Shown in pieces: positions 8,414-14,277 of a stretch of 24,860 bases of DNA (within the stretch, counting starts at the first letter, position 1; every line of letters begins with the position of its first letter). Position numbers and translations under genes: made by a program. The stretch is from Thermoproteota archaeon. GTDB lineage: Archaea > Thermoproteota > Thermoprotei_A > Sulfolobales > Pyrodictiaceae. The notes under the pieces were generated by a model that did not search any database, was not told the origin of the DNA, and saw only the letters and a program-made list of their open reading frames with translations. Where the stretch lies: NCBI GenBank assembly GCA_013153105.1, contig JAADFC010000003.1, positions 1 to 24,860 of the forward strand. Reading direction: 5' to 3'.

Positions 8414-8636
8414 AGAGGCTCTGCTCGAGGCGCTCTGTAGGCGGGGGCCGCTGGGGTTCCAGGAGCTGTACCGCGAAGCCCGGAAGCTGCTTCCGAGCCT
8501 CTCCCGGGAGGAGGCGCGGCTGGCCCTGGCGGAGCTTGTGAGAAAGGGGCTGGTCGCGAGGGTTGAGAGGCATGAGGAGAGGAGGCTTGTATTCCGGGCG
8601 GAGCCGCCCGCCTGCAGAGGCGAGACGACTGCTTGA
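8403..8636 (+). CDS. Small winged-helix-like protein
   Basis: 77 aa. A TTG start at 8403 overlaps the end of the prepilin peptidase-like gene by 11 bp, which suggests translational coupling. Residues about 4-65 read as a winged helix: helix 1 VEEALLEALCRRG, helix 2 GFQELYREARKLL, recognition helix SREEARLALAELVRKGL, then a wing VARVERHEERRLVFRAE. Such proteins in archaea are usually DNA-binding regulators or scaffold domains, but its target is unknown. GGGGGCAGG lies upstream of the TTG. The next gene begins inside it in another frame. I could not assign a named family. Confidence 0.65.
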   Translation: MRVEEALLEALCRRGPLGFQELYREARKLLPSLSREEARLALAELVRKGLVARVERHEERRLVFRAEPPACRGETTA

Positions 8637-9015
8637 GGAGGCTCTCCGCGCCGCGCGGGAGGCGCTTGAGATGGTTGCAACACGGTTCGAGAGTGCGCTC
8701 GTCAACGGCGACGCTGAGGATGCCCTTGATAGGCTTGCGGGCCTCCTAGAGGAGGGGGCCCGGCTGTGGCCGGAGCCGCGGCTGCGGGAGGCTGCTGAGC
8801 GGGCCCGGCTCTCGGCGAGGTATGCCCACGCGCTACGCGTCCGTGTTGTATCGCTGGGGAGCCGGCGCGGCCTGAGCAGGGCGCGCGACGAGATAGTCAC
8901 GCAGCTCTCGGCGGTTATAGGCATCATTGAGGCCTGGCTTCCTGGGATAGGAGGCGCTCGAAGACCGGGCGCAGCATACGGTACGACTCGGCGACGTCCT
9001 GGGATACAACCTTGA
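8572..9015 (+). CDS. Alpha-helical hypothetical protein, overlaps HIT gene antisense
   Basis: 147 aa from ATG 8572 (TTG 8563 is an alternative). The body (residues about 15-115) is almost entirely amphipathic helix, rich in Ala, Arg, Glu and Leu, and ends in a hydrophobic segment TQLSAVIGIIEAWLPGIGG. No catalytic motif or known family is recognised. The start lies 65 bp inside the winged-helix gene, so the three genes from 7676 read as an overlapping operon. Codon choice (AGG, GAG, ATA, GCN use) resembles the neighbours, which supports coding. The last 92 bp run antisense to the 3' end of the HIT gene, and there the peptide becomes Arg/Gly/Thr-rich and less protein-like. A sequence error causing a run-on past a natural stop, or an overlap specific to this lineage, are both possible. 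Confidence 0.55.
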   Translation: MRRGGLYSGRSRPPAEARRLLEEALRAAREALEMVATRFESALVNGDAEDALDRLAGLLEEGARLWPEPRLREAAERARLSARYAHALRVRVVSLGSRRGLSRARDEIVTQLSAVIGIIEAWLPGIGGARRPGAAYGTTRRRPGIQP

Positions 9016-9436
9016 CACCGGCTATCACTGGCATAAAGTTCGTATCTCCATTCCAGCGTGGCACTATGTGGACGTGCACATGCTCCTCTATACCCGCCCC
9101 CGCCACCCGGCCTAGGTTGACGCCTATGTTGAAGCCGTGAGGCTTGTAGACTTCGCGTATAGCCTTCAACGATATCTTTATGAAGAAGCTGATCTCCTTC
9201 AGCTCCTCCTCGTTCAAGTCGACTATGTCGGGCACATGCCTATAGGGTACAACCATAACGTGGCCCGTATTGTAGGGGTAGAGGTTCATGATGACATAGG
9301 AGTGCTTACCGCGGGCGAGGATGAGCGCCTCCTCATCGCTTCTCCGCGGCGCCTCGCAGAAGACGCAGCCGCCACGCCGCTCATCGACGCTACGTATGTA
9401 CTTAAACCGCCATGGTGCGAAGAGGACGTCCACCAC
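8924..9436 (-). CDS. HIT-family nucleotide hydrolase or Ap4A phosphorylase-like protein
   Basis: 170 aa. The histidine triad HVHVHIV is at 119-125, giving H119, H121 and H123, the last being next to the usual nucleophile region. MNLYPYNTGHVMVVPYRHV (50-68) is the conserved nucleotide-binding strand and loop seen in Fhit/Ap4A-phosphorylase-like members. C24 and C27 (GCVFC) probably join two histidines to bind zinc. Known family enzymes act on Ap4A, Ap3A or adenylyl-amidates; the substrate here is open. The start is a GTG at 9434-9436 directly followed by a second GTG. Upstream is a TATA-like sequence inside a dyad shared with the divergent 68-aa gene. Its 3' end overlaps the helical protein gene on the other strand. 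Confidence 0.93.
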   Translation of the reverse strand: MVDVLFAPWRFKYIRSVDERRGGCVFCEAPRRSDEEALILARGKHSYVIMNLYPYNTGHVMVVPYRHVPDIVDLNEEELKEISFFIKISLKAIREVYKPHGFNIGVNLGRVAGAGIEEHVHVHIVPRWNGDTNFMPVIAGVKVVSQDVAESYRMLRPVFERLLSQEARPQ

Positions 9437-9527
9437 CGCTACCAGCCCCCAACCTGAGTGTGGACAGGCTCTCAGGGTTAAAGGGCTGAGAGCGGAGCCG
9501 CCGCAGCTGCCCGGGGGGCTGGTAGCG
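9437..9527. promoter_or_regulatory. Divergent promoter with nested dyad between HIT gene and 68-aa gene
   Basis: The inner repeat is GCTCTCAG (9468-9475) and CTGAGAGC (9486-9493), perfect 8-bp arms around a 10-bp core containing GGTTAAAG, which can act as a TATA-like element in both directions. The outer repeat is GGGGGCTGGTAGCG at 9514-9527 and its exact complement at 9437-9450, each ending at the start of a coding region (the plus arm includes the first base of GTG 9527; the minus arm abuts GTG 9436). The two repeats share nearly the same centre (about 9481). A common operator or shared leader is inference. Confidence 0.6.
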
Positions 9528-9733
9528 TGGGTAAGGTCCGTGTGGAGGACCTGGAGGTAATCGAGCGCTACGAGCAGCTCGGCGAGACCAGGTTCAGGGT
9601 GAGGGTCCGCGGCACGATACTCGTGGTCAACGTGGCTGCCAACAGTGAGGATGAAGCTAAGAGTAAGGCTCTCGAGCTCCTAGAGAGGATGGGGCTCGAC
9701 AACGTGCTTGAGGCACTGCGAGAGCAGCCCTGA
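9527..9733 (+). CDS. 68-aa hypothetical protein, divergent from HIT gene
   Basis: Starts at GTG 9527 with the leader GGGGGCTGGTAGC. The protein is small and charged, with a predicted beta-beta-beta-alpha order: LEVIERYEQLG, TRFRVRVRG, TILVVNVAA, then a long helix from SEDEAKSKALELLERMGL onward. It has no Cys, no signal peptide and no membrane segment. The fold could resemble a small RNA- or protein-binding domain, but I do not recognise a family. Its stop is one base from the stop of the convergent L24e-like gene. The promoter and leader mirror those of the HIT gene, so the two may respond to the same signal. Confidence 0.8.
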   Translation: MGKVRVEDLEVIERYEQLGETRFRVRVRGTILVVNVAANSEDEAKSKALELLERMGLDNVLEALREQP

Positions 9734-9734
9734 G

Positions 9735-9971
9735 CTATATAACCTTCTGCCGCAGCCTAGCCTTTCTAATCTCCTCGAGCTCCTTGATAACATCCCGCGC
9801 CGCTCGCCTGAACTCCTTCTCGTCGAGCCTCTCCACGAACAGCCTGAAGAACTTGGCTAGACAGCTTTTACTATGGAAGGCGAGGGTTATCCCAGCCCTG
9901 GTTATAATGATGCCCTGCCCCTCGGGGAAGCTCCTCCCACATACAATGCATGTGTACCGCCTCTTGTTCAA
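9735..9971 (-). CDS. Small L24e/TRASH-like zinc-finger protein
   Basis: 78 aa from TTG 9969-9971. The frame is open for 94 more codons, but that extension is Pro/Arg/Ala noise across a promoter region. The TTG has GGGAGGAG 5-7 bases upstream, and a TATA-like TTAATAAAA box (minus; 10014-10022) fits a short leader. Residues C8 and C11 (CIVC) plus H33 and C37 (FHSKSC) form a treble-clef knuckle like ribosomal protein L24e and TRASH domains, with one Cys replaced by His. The remainder (about 38-78) is a basic amphipathic helix suited to RNA or protein binding. It could be a divergent L24e paralogue or an independent zinc protein; I favour the latter because the spacing and helical tail differ from classical L24e. 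Confidence 0.75.
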   Translation of the reverse strand: MNKRRYTCIVCGRSFPEGQGIIITRAGITLAFHSKSCLAKFFRLFVERLDEKEFRRAARDVIKELEEIRKARLRQKVI

Positions 9972-10013
9972 GGCCGCTCCTCCCACACGCCCGGCCGTCG
10001 CGCACCCATAGAG

Positions 10014-10022
10014 TTTTATTAA
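10014..10022 (-). promoter_or_regulatory. Putative TATA box for the L24e-like gene
   Basis: TTAATAAAA on the minus strand, 43 bases before the TTG start, predicting a leader of about 20 bases that carries GGGAGGAG. This site helps rule out the longer open frame, which would begin upstream of the promoter. Confidence 0.55.
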
Positions 10023-10267
10023 CCCTGACGCAGCGTGCACCGGGCCGTTAGGGCTAGGGGGGTTCACGAGGAGCATACCACTAGCGTGTAACGACCCCCT
10101 CCGGGGCCGCCGAGCCACGGCGGGGGAGCGGATTGCACACGCCGGGGAGGGTACTCTCCCCCGAGGCCCGGCTGCCGCCATGGGAGTGGTCTTGAACGCG
10201 CGCGCCGTGCACGCCCGTAGGGGTGGACGCTGTGGCGCATGCAGTGCAGGCAAGGAGCGCCGTAGAC

Positions 10268-13090
10268 ATGCTCTCTGAGCGGATTCGCAGCCTGATGAGG
10301 GAGCGCGGCTGGGAGAGGCTTACAGAGGTGCAGGAGAAGGCTGTACCTGCAGTGCTTAGAGGCGACAACGTTATCATAGTGGCTCCGACAGGGTATGGCA
10401 AGACCGAGGCTGCACTGCTCCCCATCCTCTCTATGATGTCTGAGGAGGATATCGAGCCTGTTGCGCTGCTGTATATAACGCCCCTGCGCGCGCTGATAAA
10501 CGATATCTACGAGCGCATCAGCTGGTGGGCGGAGAGGCTCGGCCTCATCGTCGCCAGGAAGCACGGTGACGTGCCGCAGTCCGAGCGCGCGCGGAGGCTG
10601 CGGCGTGTACCCCACATACTTGTGACGAGCCCCGAGAGCCTCGAAATAGACCTAGACTGGGCTTCAAGGTTCCGGGAGCACTACGCCAACCTTCGCTGGG
10701 TCATAGTCGACGAGGTCCACGAGGTGGTGTCAACCAAGCGCGGCGTGCAGCTAGCCCTGCTGCTCGAGAGGCTGCGCAGGATAGCCGGGGATTTCCAGCT
10801 GATACTCCTCTCGGCCACGATAGGAGACCCCGAGCTGGCCGCGCAGGCGTTCACCGGAAGCTCGAAGCGCCGCCTCTCGCTGGTCTCAGTGGCCAGCCGT
10901 AAAGAGGTTGAGCTCTCGGTGGACTACGTACAGTCCGGCCGTACCGGCTTCTGGCGTGAGGCCGCTGAGAGGCTGCTGAGGCACATGGAGCCGCTGACTA
11001 TAGTGTTTGTTAACTCTAAGTTTGTCGCTGAGTCGCTTCACAGGGAGATAGAGAAGATGGGCGTAGAGGGTGTCGTGGTGCATCACGCGTCGATAGCCCC
11101 CGAGGAGAGGCAGCATATAGAGGCTGCGGCTAAGGAAGGCAAGCTTAAGATGATAATAGCAACGAAAACCCTCGAGCTGGGCATAGACATAGGCTATGCG
11201 CGCAAGGTTATACTCTTCAGGCCCACGGGGCAGGTCTCATCACTCCTCCAGCGGCTAGGGAGGAGCGGGCACCGGCTGGGCGAGACCATACGCGGCGTCA
11301 TAATAGCCACGGACGAGGTGGAGCTGATAGAGGCGCTGGCGGAGGCCAGGCTAGCCGTCAAGGGAGCCGTCGAGCCTCCGAGCCTCCCCGAAAAGCCGCT
11401 CGATATGGCTGCGAGGCTGCTGCTGGGCCTAGCTCTATCCGGCGGCCACACCGTCGAGGAGGCCTATGATATACTGCGGAGCGTCTACTACTTCAGAGGC
11501 ATGAGCAGGGAAGAGTTCGACCAGCTTGTAGAGTACCTCGTGCAGCGGCGCATGATAAAGGTGGACGGGGAGGGGCGGCTCGGCGCCGGCGCGCAGTTCT
11601 ACCGTATATGGCGCTTCAACCCTGGAGAGAGCGCCTACAGCTGGTGGGTGCGCAGCTTCTCAGAGTTCTTCACTACTATGGGCGAGAAGAAGAACTACAT
11701 AGTTAAGACTAGTGACGGAAGGGTAATCGGCGAGTTGGACCCAGACTTTGTGATACAGGTGCTCCGCGCCGGGCAGGTGATAAGACTGGCCGGCAGGAGC
11801 TGGCAGGTGCTCACCATAGACGAGCACAGCAACAAGGTGATAGTAGCAGAGGCCGAGGGAGACACGGCCTGGGTCCCCTTCTGGAGAGGGCGCGGCCCCG
11901 AGGCGTCCAAGCTCGTCGTAGAGGAAGTTGAAAGAGTAGTGCAGGAACTACACGAGACTCTCAACGTCACCCTTCCCGACAATGTCAAGCTGACAGAGGA
12001 GGCCGGAGAGCAGCTGCGGAAGATGGCTGAGGAGGTGAAAACATACCGCTACATAGCCCCCAGCAGCCGCCGCGTCATAGTCGAGGATACAGGCAACGAG
12101 ACCATCTACGTACATCTCGCGGACGTAAAGGCGCTCCGGACGCTAGCCTATACCGCAATGTTGCTAGCCTACCGCAGCGATACGAGAGTATACACAAAGT
12201 CCACCTACTACGGCTTCGCGCTGCCAAGCCTTCACGGCTTCGACGCGTTGAAGGAGCTCCTCAGCCTTGATCGTAACGAGTTCCAGAGGCTGGCAATCGA
12301 GGCTGCCGAGAAGTCGCCCTACTTCGTTGAGACCGCGAGGAGCATACAGCTCGTCTTCGGAGTGACCCACCGTCTCCGCCGCAGCGACGGGCTCGCGTAC
12401 CGCGAGGCACTCCGGCAGACGCTGCAGAACTACTTTGACTTGAACCACGCCTGGGACATCCTGGAGAGGATTAGGGAAGGAAGTATTAGGGTAGTCCCTA
12501 GTACAACGCGGGTGTCCTTCTATGCACGCGACATTTCGAAGACGCCGCCGGAGAAGCTGTGGCTTGGTAACGTCGAGGACCTGATAGCTGAAGCACTGGA
12601 GGGCATGGCGTTTACCGTCGAGGAGCTGGCCGACGCGCTAAACCTGCCCGAGAACCTTATAGAGCAGCGGCTCCGGTCGATGCTGAAGCCCAACAGTATC
12701 CATAGAGTCTTCTACTTCTATGATGTCGACACCGGCGAAGTTCGCTGGGCGCTTGTGAAGGATGCCGAGGCTATAGCGGGCTCCGAGGAGTTCAGCTCCT
12801 CCTTCAACCCGCCTAACAGCGACGCCCTCTACCTGCTGCTCGCGAAGAGCGAGAACGGTAGCCTTGTACATGTTATAGTCAGGGTTGAGGACGCGGTTAA
12901 GCGGCCGGAGGAGCTGCTGAAGCAGATACCGTTCAAGGAGCTCAGCGACCTTAAGGTGGTACCGCTCACCGGGTACTTCGAGGGGGAGCCCCCGCGCTAC
13001 CAGCATGTACCGCGCGAGCTTGTACCCATACTCGTACGCAACGCCGCCACGGTTATACAGATGATGCAGATGAACAACCCGGTGATATAA
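10268..13090 (+). CDS. Lhr-type superfamily 2 ATP-dependent helicase
   Basis: 940 aa from ATG 10268. Lhr helicases are 3'-5' DNA translocases tied to archaeal repair and replication-fork processing. Motif I APTGYGKT is at about 39-46, motif II DEVH near 148-151, motif III SATI near 182-185, and motif VI QRLGRSGHR near 328-336. After the two RecA-like domains come a winged helix and the Lhr-specific DEAD-associated region (for example PFWRGRGPEASKL), then a long C-terminal part. The frame opens at GTG 10223, but AAGGAG lies 10 bases before the ATG while AGGG touches the GTG with no spacing; the MLSERIRSLMRERGWERLTEVQ start also fits the family. Close to radA and reverse gyrase, it belongs to a DNA-maintenance neighbourhood. 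Length is normal for archaeal Lhr2. Confidence 0.95.
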   Translation: MLSERIRSLMRERGWERLTEVQEKAVPAVLRGDNVIIVAPTGYGKTEAALLPILSMMSEEDIEPVALLYITPLRALINDIYERISWWAERLGLIVARKHGDVPQSERARRLRRVPHILVTSPESLEIDLDWASRFREHYANLRWVIVDEVHEVVSTKRGVQLALLLERLRRIAGDFQLILLSATIGDPELAAQAFTGSSKRRLSLVSVASRKEVELSVDYVQSGRTGFWREAAERLLRHMEPLTIVFVNSKFVAESLHREIEKMGVEGVVVHHASIAPEERQHIEAAAKEGKLKMIIATKTLELGIDIGYARKVILFRPTGQVSSLLQRLGRSGHRLGETIRGVIIATDEVELIEALAEARLAVKGAVEPPSLPEKPLDMAARLLLGLALSGGHTVEEAYDILRSVYYFRGMSREEFDQLVEYLVQRRMIKVDGEGRLGAGAQFYRIWRFNPGESAYSWWVRSFSEFFTTMGEKKNYIVKTSDGRVIGELDPDFVIQVLRAGQVIRLAGRSWQVLTIDEHSNKVIVAEAEGDTAWVPFWRGRGPEASKLVVEEVERVVQELHETLNVTLPDNVKLTEEAGEQLRKMAEEVKTYRYIAPSSRRVIVEDTGNETIYVHLADVKALRTLAYTAMLLAYRSDTRVYTKSTYYGFALPSLHGFDALKELLSLDRNEFQRLAIEAAEKSPYFVETARSIQLVFGVTHRLRRSDGLAYREALRQTLQNYFDLNHAWDILERIREGSIRVVPSTTRVSFYARDISKTPPEKLWLGNVEDLIAEALEGMAFTVEELADALNLPENLIEQRLRSMLKPNSIHRVFYFYDVDTGEVRWALVKDAEAIAGSEEFSSSFNPPNSDALYLLLAKSENGSLVHVIVRVEDAVKRPEELLKQIPFKELSDLKVVPLTGYFEGEPPRYQHVPRELVPILVRNAATVIQMMQMNNPVI

Positions 13091-13256
13091 GGGCTGGGCC
13101 CGACCGCTTGGCTGGGCTGTGAGGAGCGCCACGGACGAAGCTGAGCGAGGCCGTGATGAGGGTCCGTGTTACCGAGCCCGGTGCTAGGCTCGCGCCGCGC
13201 GTGCCGCGCGGGAACGCCTTTTCTCGCCCTTCCAGGCCGCTTCGGGGGTGGGGGCT

Positions 13257-13277
13257 GTGAGGAGGAGCTCTCCTCAC
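13257..13277. repeat. Perfect 8-bp hairpin in the lhr-13353 gap
   Basis: GTGAGGAG (13257-13264) and CTCCTCAC (13270-13277) with loop GAGCT. The 262-bp gap 13091-13352 contains no convincing gene; frames there are Arg/Pro/Gly-rich. It also has CGAGCC/GGCTCG (about 13171-13190) and GCGCG/CGCGC arms followed by CTTTTCT (13218-13224), which may terminate the lhr transcript. Confidence 0.45.
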
Positions 13278-13352
13278 GGAGGGGTTCTCCGCTGAGGAGG
13301 TTATCCCCGCCCGAGCCTCCCCTCGCGGCCTGCCTCTTGGAGGGTTTGGGCG

Positions 13353-13925
13353 GTGGCCGGCTCGTCGAGGGCTAGGGTCTACAGTTACCTTGTAGCGACT
13401 CTTACAGTCTCGCTGGACAAGGCATTCCCTAGTGTTATCCAGGCGCTGCGTGATGCTGGGCTAGATGTATTGGACTACGATGAGGCGTCGAGGCGTGTCG
13501 TAGTGAGGGCCTCCGCGGGGCTGGCACCGGTTCTGGCTTCCATGCTGAGAGCGTATGCGTCCTCCTATACGCTCGAGGCTAAGGGGTCTGCGAGGCTTAG
13601 GGTGGACCCTAGGCTTCTCCGCTCGGCGGGCTACCCGTATACGCGGTTTTCCGGCCGCCTGCTGTTCCTGGCCGACTGCGGCGGCGCCATGGTCTGGGGG
13701 GAGGAGCGGCGGGGGCGGCTTCTCCTCAAGTATTGCCGGCGGGGCCTCTATCGTGACCCCGCCTCGTTCCCGCAGGGGCTCTGCAGCTTCCCCGGCGGGG
13801 ACCCTGTGGAGCTTGTCGAGGCTGCACGCAGGTGCTTCATCGATGTAGTCTCGAGGCTGAGGGGGGAGGGGCGCGTAGACGTTAAAGGGGAGGCCTCGGG
13901 GGCCGGCGGCGGCTTGGAGGGTTGA
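13353..13925 (+). CDS. Hypothetical protein upstream of alba2
   Basis: 190 aa from GTG 13353, with GGAGGG about 10 bases upstream. No family recognised. The first half (about 9-80) alternates strands and helices in a way that suggests a ferredoxin-like fold (YSYLVATLTVSLDKAFPSVI, RRVVVRASAG). The second half contains RLLFLADCGGAMVWG, four Cys (C109, C128, C144 and C160) and a Gly-rich tail. There is no signal peptide or clear membrane segment. It lies 64 bp before the Alba2-like gene on the same strand, separated by a perfect 8-bp hairpin, so partial co-transcription is possible. Codon use resembles the neighbours. The minus-strand frame across it is Pro/Arg-rich and treated as a shadow. Confidence 0.65.
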   Translation: MAGSSRARVYSYLVATLTVSLDKAFPSVIQALRDAGLDVLDYDEASRRVVVRASAGLAPVLASMLRAYASSYTLEAKGSARLRVDPRLLRSAGYPYTRFSGRLLFLADCGGAMVWGEERRGRLLLKYCRRGLYRDPASFPQGLCSFPGGDPVELVEAARRCFIDVVSRLRGEGRVDVKGEASGAGGGLEG

Positions 13926-13945
13926 TGGGCTGCGGTGTAGCTGTC

Positions 13946-13967
13946 CACCCGGCTCTGGCGCCGGGTG
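13946..13967. repeat. Perfect 8-bp hairpin just upstream of alba2
   Basis: CACCCGGC (13946-13953) and GCCGGGTG (13960-13967) with a 6-base loop, 22 bases before the alba2 ATG and 20 bases past the stop of the preceding gene. No T-run follows, so it is less likely a terminator than a leader or processing structure. Confidence 0.55.
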
Positions 13968-13989
13968 ACTGCAGCTCGACAACGCCTGG

Positions 13990-14277
13990 ATGGGGGTGGT
14001 GCACGTGAGTATCCCGGATGAGAACGTCATTGTGGTTGGTAAGAAGCCCGTCGCTGACTATGTCCTAACCGCCATACTCGTCTTCAACGAGGGGTACGAC
14101 GAGGTTATAATAAGAGGGCAGGGCGCTAACGTCGCGAAGGCTGTCGACGTCTACAACGCCCTCGTCGCCAGGCTCCAGGACGGCGTCGAGCTTGTTGACG
14201 TTAAGATAGACAGCTTCGAGAGGGGCCGCAGGCTGGTGCCCGTGATAGAGATAAGGGTCAGGAGGAGGATAGCCTAG
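13990..14277 (+). CDS. Alba2-like chromatin protein
   Basis: 95 aa from ATG 13990; GTG 14005 is equally plausible and better placed after GGGGTGGTG. Alba proteins are small dimeric DNA- and RNA-binding proteins that coat crenarchaeal chromatin. The N-terminal lysine pair GKKPVADYVL (K18, K19) is the DNA-contacting element, and VDVYNALVARLQDGVELVDV closely follows the Alba2 type of Sulfolobus. Alba2 typically heterodimerises with Alba1, whose gene lies 3.9 kb away on the far side of reverse gyrase. Its TAG stop (14275-14277) overlaps the TAG stop of reverse gyrase on the other strand through a shared CTAG. No strong TATA box is seen directly upstream, so it may be read from the 13353 gene. Confidence 0.92.
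   Translation: MGVVHVSIPDENVIVVGKKPVADYVLTAILVFNEGYDEVIIRGQGANVAKAVDVYNALVARLQDGVELVDVKIDSFERGRRLVPVIEIRVRRRIA

Noticed and set aside
10144..10161. GGGGAG/CTCCCC hairpin upstream of lhr as a terminator or riboswitch
   Set aside because: Only 6 bp, no T-run, and such arms are common by chance in sequence this GC-rich; nothing else in 10023-10222 supports a function.
9972..10253. 94-residue N-terminal extension of the L24e-like protein
   Set aside because: Low-complexity Pro/Arg/Ala peptide crossing a TATA-like box; a TTG with strong SD gives a clean start.
10064..10615. Minus-strand ORFs over the start of the lhr gene
   Set aside because: Shadows of the well-supported helicase frame, with no motifs or ribosome sites.
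13150..13200. GTGATGA as a C box of a C/D guide RNA
   Set aside because: No CTGA D box at the right distance and no C'/D' pair.
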